Of a stretch of DNA of 64,000 nucleotides, positions 60,353-64,000 are shown in pieces. The notes beneath the pieces are model-generated. The model was not told the origin of the DNA and searched no databases. It saw only the letters and a program-made list of their open reading frames with translations. This DNA comes from JTS-AC122 sp050246015 (GTDB lineage: Bacteria; Planctomycetota; Phycisphaerae; Phycisphaerales; UBA1924). The stretch is taken from the NCBI GenBank assembly GCA_050246015.1, contig JBFWWU010000001.1:124001-188000 (forward strand), written 5' to 3'. A program made the translations under genes and the position numbers. The first letter of the stretch is position 1. Every line of letters starts with the position of its first letter.

Positions 60353-61612
60353 ATGCGATCAATCAGACTGATGGCCGGCGCGACGGTGGTGGCGGCATCA
60401 TTGTTGTCGTTCCCCGCCCTGGCGCAGGACGCGCAGAAACTCTACGACTCGTTCAAGGAAGCCACGGCCAAGGTCAAGGCAATCTCGTACACGGGCAAGA
60501 CGATCGTGGCGCCGGGCGGGCGCTTCCCCGTGCCCGACCTCAGCGGGAAGGTCATCATGACCGCCGACCTGAAGGACCGGATGGATTTTCGAGGCAAGTT
60601 CATCCTGACCGGCCAGCGCCCGGGCGCGACGCCCGACGCCGAGCCGGGCCGGTTCGAGATCGGGTTTGATGGAAAGGTGATCCGCAACGTGCTCCACGCC
60701 GAGAAGGTGGTGGAGGAGGTGAAGGTGGAATCCGAGGAGCCGGTGCCGTATTTCCAGGAGCCGATGATGCTGCTGGCGTTCCCGTACTGGCACGACGACG
60801 ATGAGTTCCAGGCGCCGTCGTCGGTGAAGCACGCCGGCCAGGCGGAAATCGCCGGCGTCAAGTGCGACATCCTGATCGTCGAGCGTGTCTACGACATGCC
60901 CAGCATGGAAGACGACGAGGGCGAAGACGCCCAGCCCAAGCCCCCGACAAAGATGACGGTGAGCACCCGCCTTCACGTCGGCGAGGACGACCACCTCCTC
61001 CGGCAGTACGAGCAGAGCGAGCCGAACTCGACGACCTACTCCTTTGGTGTCTCGCTCGCCGATCTGAAACTCGACCCCCCCATCGAAGCGTCCGCGTTCA
61101 CCGTCAAGACCCCGGAGGGGTACGAGGTGCGCGAGGTCAAGATGGACGACATGATGGGTGGTCCCAAGCCGAAGTTCAAGGTCGGCGACGTCGCCGGCGA
61201 ATGGGCGCTCAAGGACGCCGACGGCAAGGAGCACAAACTTTCGGACTTTAAGGGCAAGGTCGTCGTGATGGACTTCTGGGCGACCTGGTGCGGCCCGTGC
61301 AAGATGGCCATGCCCGGACTCCAGAAACTGCACGAGAAACTCAAGGACAAGGGCGTGGTCGTGGTCGGCGTCAACATGGCCGACGACCCCGCCGAGGCCG
61401 CCAAGTACATGCAGAAGAAGAAGTTCACCTACCTCGGTCTCTACAACGGCGATCCGGTCGCCGAAGCCTACGGCGTCGGTCCGATCCCTCAGTTCTATGT
61501 GATCGGTGTCGACGGCAAGGTGATCCACCACGCGATCGGTTTCGATCCGGCGGGCGAAAAGAAACTCGAAGAGATCATCGAAAAGCATCTCGACGAGCAG
61601 TCCAAGCACTGA
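60353..61612 (+). CDS. Exported TlpA/ResA-like thioredoxin with N-terminal DUF2092-like domain
   Basis: The protein has 419 residues from ATG 60353, six bases after AAAGGA. A signal peptide (cleavage after ALA24) is followed by a lipoprotein-carrier-like domain (about 25-255) that resembles the LolA/DUF2092 fold, and a thioredoxin domain (about 275-419) with WCGPC (312-316) and cis-Pro in GPIPQFYV. TlpA-type proteins reduce disulfides in the periplasm, for example for cytochrome c maturation or CuA assembly. With the c-type cytochromes and cbb3 oxidase factors in this window a maturation role is possible. A perfect terminator follows. Confidence 0.9.
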   Translation: MRSIRLMAGATVVAASLLSFPALAQDAQKLYDSFKEATAKVKAISYTGKTIVAPGGRFPVPDLSGKVIMTADLKDRMDFRGKFILTGQRPGATPDAEPGRFEIGFDGKVIRNVLHAEKVVEEVKVESEEPVPYFQEPMMLLAFPYWHDDDEFQAPSSVKHAGQAEIAGVKCDILIVERVYDMPSMEDDEGEDAQPKPPTKMTVSTRLHVGEDDHLLRQYEQSEPNSTTYSFGVSLADLKLDPPIEASAFTVKTPEGYEVREVKMDDMMGGPKPKFKVGDVAGEWALKDADGKEHKLSDFKGKVVVMDFWATWCGPCKMAMPGLQKLHEKLKDKGVVVVGVNMADDPAEAAKYMQKKKFTYLGLYNGDPVAEAYGVGPIPQFYVIGVDGKVIHHAIGFDPAGEKKLEEIIEKHLDEQSKH

Positions 61613-61642
61613 TCGCCCTCACCGATTCCCGGCCGACATTCA

Positions 61643-61682
61643 CGGGCCATCGTCGCACGCCGACGATGGCCCGCTTTTATTT
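61643..61682 (+). terminator. Strong intrinsic terminator after the TlpA-like gene
   Basis: A 13-base perfect stem (CGGGCCATCGTCG / CGACGATGGCCCG) closes a 5-base loop CACGC and is followed by CTTTTATTT. It is the clearest rho-independent terminator in the window and ends the TlpA-like transcript. Confidence 0.95.
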
Positions 61683-61762
61683 GAGCGTCCATCCCCTCGC
61701 TCGCAACACATGCGGACGGGCTTCCCGTCTCGCGCCGGCGGCTCGCCAGCCGACACCCAGCG

Positions 61763-61903
61763 TCAATCATCATCCCCGAGCATCCGCGACGCGGGCGTAT
61801 CCAGATCATCGAACTGCCCGCGCCGGACCGCCATGATGAAACCGGCCAGGGCAAGACCCACGAACACCAGCGCCAGCGGAAGCACGATGTAGATCACGGA
61901 CAT
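61763..61903 (-). CDS. ccoS: cbb3-type oxidase assembly protein CcoS
   Basis: CcoS is a small inner-membrane protein needed to insert heme and copper into the cbb3 cytochrome oxidase. The gene encodes 46 residues starting MSVIYIVLPLALVFVGLALAG (first 20 residues MSVIYIVLPLALVFVGLALA), one membrane helix, followed by the family's VRRGQFDDLDTPASRML motif. The ATG at 61903 overlaps the end of ccoI by ten bases and is preceded by GGGAGGA, so it is translated from the same message. This short gene is easily missed by automated calling. Confidence 0.92.
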   Translation of the reverse strand: MSVIYIVLPLALVFVGLALAGFIMAVRRGQFDDLDTPASRMLGDDD

Positions 61904-63999
61904 GGTGCGATCCTCCCGGGGGCCACGCCAGTCGGCGACTCCTCCCGATGCCGGGTGCGACCGCTCCGCCTCGCCGGCTCAAAGGTTCTGGCCCGCAATG
62001 ACAGCGCGAGCACGGTCAATGAACTCACGGGCATCATGATCGCCGCGACGATCGGGCTGAGATGCCCGGTCATCGCGAGCGTCGCCGACACGGCGTTGTA
62101 GCCGATCGATACCGCCAGGCACACCTTGATCGCCCGCATCGTCGCGCGGGCGGCGTGAGTCAGCGAGGCAACGGAATCCAGCCCGGGCGCGTTGAGATAG
62201 ATGTCCGCCGCGGCCAGGCTCGCCTCCGCCCCGCCGTGCACCGCGATCCCCACCGTCGCGGCCGACAGCGCCGCGGCGTCGTTCACGCCGTCACCGATCA
62301 TCACCACCGGCCCCTGCGCGAGCGCCTGACGCACACGGTGGAGTTTGCCCTCGGGAGATTCCCCGCCGTGGCACGCGCCGGGTGCGAGTCCGAGCATCCG
62401 CCCCGCTTTCATCACGACCGAGGGATGATCGCCCGAGAGGAGTTCGACTCCCCACCCGTCCCCGCGAAGCGATTCGATCGCCGAGCAACTCGACTCCCGA
62501 AGCGAGTCCCCCACTCCCACCGCCGCGACCACTCGTCCATCGACCGCGACGAACACGGGCGAGAGCATCGCCGCCGCGCATTGCTCGATAAATGCCCGAG
62601 TCCAGCGCGGGGGTTCGCAGGGGATCTCATCGCGCCCACGAGCGGATTCACCCAGAAACTCCCAGCGTCCCACCGACACTCGCCGCCCGTTCACGGATCC
62701 GCTGATCCCCTGCCCGAGTTCTTGCCGCACGTCTTGGACCTGGATCGACGCATCGGCGGGCGCCGCGCGTGCCAGCGCGAGCGCGATGGGGTGGGTGGAG
62801 TGGCGCTCCAAGGCCGCGACCAGCGGCCGAATCTCCTCGTCGCCGATCCATTCTCCGGCGATGAGCCGGCCCTGCGTGAGAGTCCCGGTCTTGTCCACGA
62901 ACATCTGGCCGGGCCTGGAGAGTTGCTCCAGCGCGTCGCCGCCTTTGATGAGGATACCGCGCCGTGCCGCCCGCCCGATTGCGACCGTCATCGCCAGCGG
63001 CGTCGCCAGACCCACCGCGCACGGGCACGTCACAATCAGCAGCGCGGCAGCGTGGTCGATCGCCCGCGACCGGTCCAGCCAGAGCCACAACAGCAGCGTG
63101 ATGCCCGCCAGGGACAGGCTCCCGACGATGAACCACCCGGCCATGCGGTCCGCCAGCCGAACGATCCCGGCTTTCTTCTGCGATGCGTCGCTGACGAGTT
63201 TCATCAATCGACCGACGCGGGTGTCCTCGCCGGTCGCTTCGACTCGGATACGAATCGGCCCCGACAGGTTCACGGCGCCCGCACTCGCCCGGAACCCGGG
63301 AGCGGCCCGCACCGGGCTCGATTCGCCGCTCAGGAGCGATTCGTCCACGTCGCTTTGGCCTTGCACGATCACGCCGTCCACCGGCACCGAGTCGCCGGCG
63401 AGCACCTCCACCACGTCTCCCACCGATAGCGCTTCCACCGGAACATCTTCGATCACATCGTTGGCGACGCGTCGCGCCGAGTTCGGCGTCAGCGTGAAGA
63501 GCAGTTCCACCGAGTCCGCCGCCCAGCGCTGCTGCCGGTGCTGGATGTAGCGTCCGACCAGCAGCGCGAACACGAGCACGGCGAGCGAATCGAAATAGAT
63601 CTCGCCCTCGCCTCGCACCGTGTTGACGGTCCCCCACGCGGCGCCGGCCACCAGCCCGATCGAGATCGGCAGATCCAGGTGCAGCGACAGGGTGCGGATC
63701 GCCGCGATGGCTCCCCGGATGAACACGTTCCCCGGCCACGCCAGCGCCACCATGCTGATCGCGAGACTGAGCCAGCGGAACATCTGTTCATACGCCCGCT
63801 CCATCCCGTCAAACGCGCCCGCGTACAACGCCAGCGCCAGCAGCATCACGTTCGCGGCGCACGCTCCGGCGACGCCGAGCCGGACCAGATGTCGCCGGTC
63901 CTCGCGTCGCCGCGCGTCACGCGCCGCAACCCCGCGCGCCGGGCTCGGTGGATATCCGAGCGATTCCAGCACGCGCGCGATCCGCGACAGGGACACGGC
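61894..63999 (-). CDS. ccoI: Copper-translocating P-type ATPase CcoI/FixI, N-terminus outside window
   Basis: CcoI pumps copper for cbb3 oxidase maturation. The visible approximately 701 residues begin inside the protein, right after where the N-terminal heavy-metal (HMA) domain would end (RIARVLESLGYPPSPARG), so the start is probably outside the window; a GTG near the edge is only an internal codon. Motifs are CPC in LIVTCPCAVGLATP, the phosphorylation site DKTGTLT, the TGE-like LLSGESSPV, and GDGVNDAAAL. The protein ends ten bases into ccoS. Upstream genes (ccoN-ccoO-ccoP-ccoG) would be expected beyond the window edge. Confidence 0.92.
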   Translation of the reverse strand, partial: AVSLSRIARVLESLGYPPSPARGVAARDARRREDRRHLVRLGVAGACAANVMLLALALYAGAFDGMERAYEQMFRWLSLAISMVALAWPGNVFIRGAIAAIRTLSLHLDLPISIGLVAGAAWGTVNTVRGEGEIYFDSLAVLVFALLVGRYIQHRQQRWAADSVELLFTLTPNSARRVANDVIEDVPVEALSVGDVVEVLAGDSVPVDGVIVQGQSDVDESLLSGESSPVRAAPGFRASAGAVNLSGPIRIRVEATGEDTRVGRLMKLVSDASQKKAGIVRLADRMAGWFIVGSLSLAGITLLLWLWLDRSRAIDHAAALLIVTCPCAVGLATPLAMTVAIGRAARRGILIKGGDALEQLSRPGQMFVDKTGTLTQGRLIAGEWIGDEEIRPLVAALERHSTHPIALALARAAPADASIQVQDVRQELGQGISGSVNGRRVSVGRWEFLGESARGRDEIPCEPPRWTRAFIEQCAAAMLSPVFVAVDGRVVAAVGVGDSLRESSCSAIESLRGDGWGVELLSGDHPSVVMKAGRMLGLAPGACHGGESPEGKLHRVRQALAQGPVVMIGDGVNDAAALSAATVGIAVHGGAEASLAAADIYLNAPGLDSVASLTHAARATMRAIKVCLAVSIGYNAVSATLAMTGHLSPIVAAIMMPVSSLTVLALSLRARTFEPARRSGRTRHREESPTGVAPGRIAPCP

Positions 64000-64000
64000 G

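Noticed and set aside
1..64000. tRNA, rRNA and CRISPR arrays
   Set aside because: No T-arm plus acceptor pair, no rRNA core and no regular direct repeats with spacers were seen on either strand. A few GGTTCGA-like strings lie inside coding genes.

Overview
The window looks like a chromosomal segment of a flagellated planctomycete of the class Phycisphaerae. The evidence is the high GC content, three exported proteins ending in a dockerin-like tail (CPCDWN...DFFDF type), many very short Gly/Ala/Arg-rich linkers, and a PilM-PilN style fusion. The taxonomic call is an inference from gene style, not from a marker gene. No rRNA, tRNA or CRISPR array is visible.

Layout. 1-3.0 kb: an ABC exporter (ATPase cut by the window edge, plus permease). 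3.1-20.2 kb: housekeeping and envelope genes: soluble transhydrogenase (sthA), a solitary SucC-like ATP-grasp protein, dapF, an M48 peptidase, a lipoprotein, cysS, a HerA-like ATPase, lnt, a five-heme cytochrome with a dockerin tail, and lgt. Lnt and Lgt are the two acyl-transfer steps of lipoprotein maturation. 20.2-23.8 kb: an acyl-CoA synthetase and a secreted subtilase with a dockerin tail.

24.0-41.8 kb is a flagellar cluster on the + strand: a membrane-anchored TPR protein, an FlgN-like protein, a soluble histidine kinase and a sigma-54 activator (FlrB/FlrC-like pair), then flgB-flgC-fliE-fliF-fliG-fliH-fliI-fliJ-motE-like-fliK-flgD-(flagellar operon protein)-flgE. A GG-N10-GC sigma-54 promoter candidate lies in front of flgB, consistent with the adjacent activator. 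41.9-46.3 kb: nrfHA (ammonia-forming nitrite reductase), a SpoIIE-type phosphatase and a BtpA-like protein. 46.4-49.6 kb: an MA-like metalloprotease, a SYLF lipoprotein and a cysteine-rich secreted protein.

49.6-55.2 kb is the most unusual region. A tightly coupled minus-strand operon (HTH regulator, ABC-type ATPase, Mom/COG2401-like acetyltransferase, 75-residue protein, small-terminase-like protein, large terminase) is divergent from a LexA/CI-like self-cleaving repressor. An AT-rich spacer with a perfect palindrome separates them. It has phage DNA-packaging and possible DNA-modification genes but no portal, capsid, tail or integrase. It may be a prophage relic or a domesticated terminase module.

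55.2-58.2 kb: an inner-membrane pilus/type II secretion platform (PilP-, PilO-, PilM/PilN-like). 58.4-61.7 kb: a secreted FG-GAP/UnbV protein with a dockerin tail and a TlpA-like thioredoxin with a strong terminator. 61.8-64.0 kb: ccoS (46 residues) and ccoI, maturation factors of cbb3 oxidase; ccoI runs off the window.
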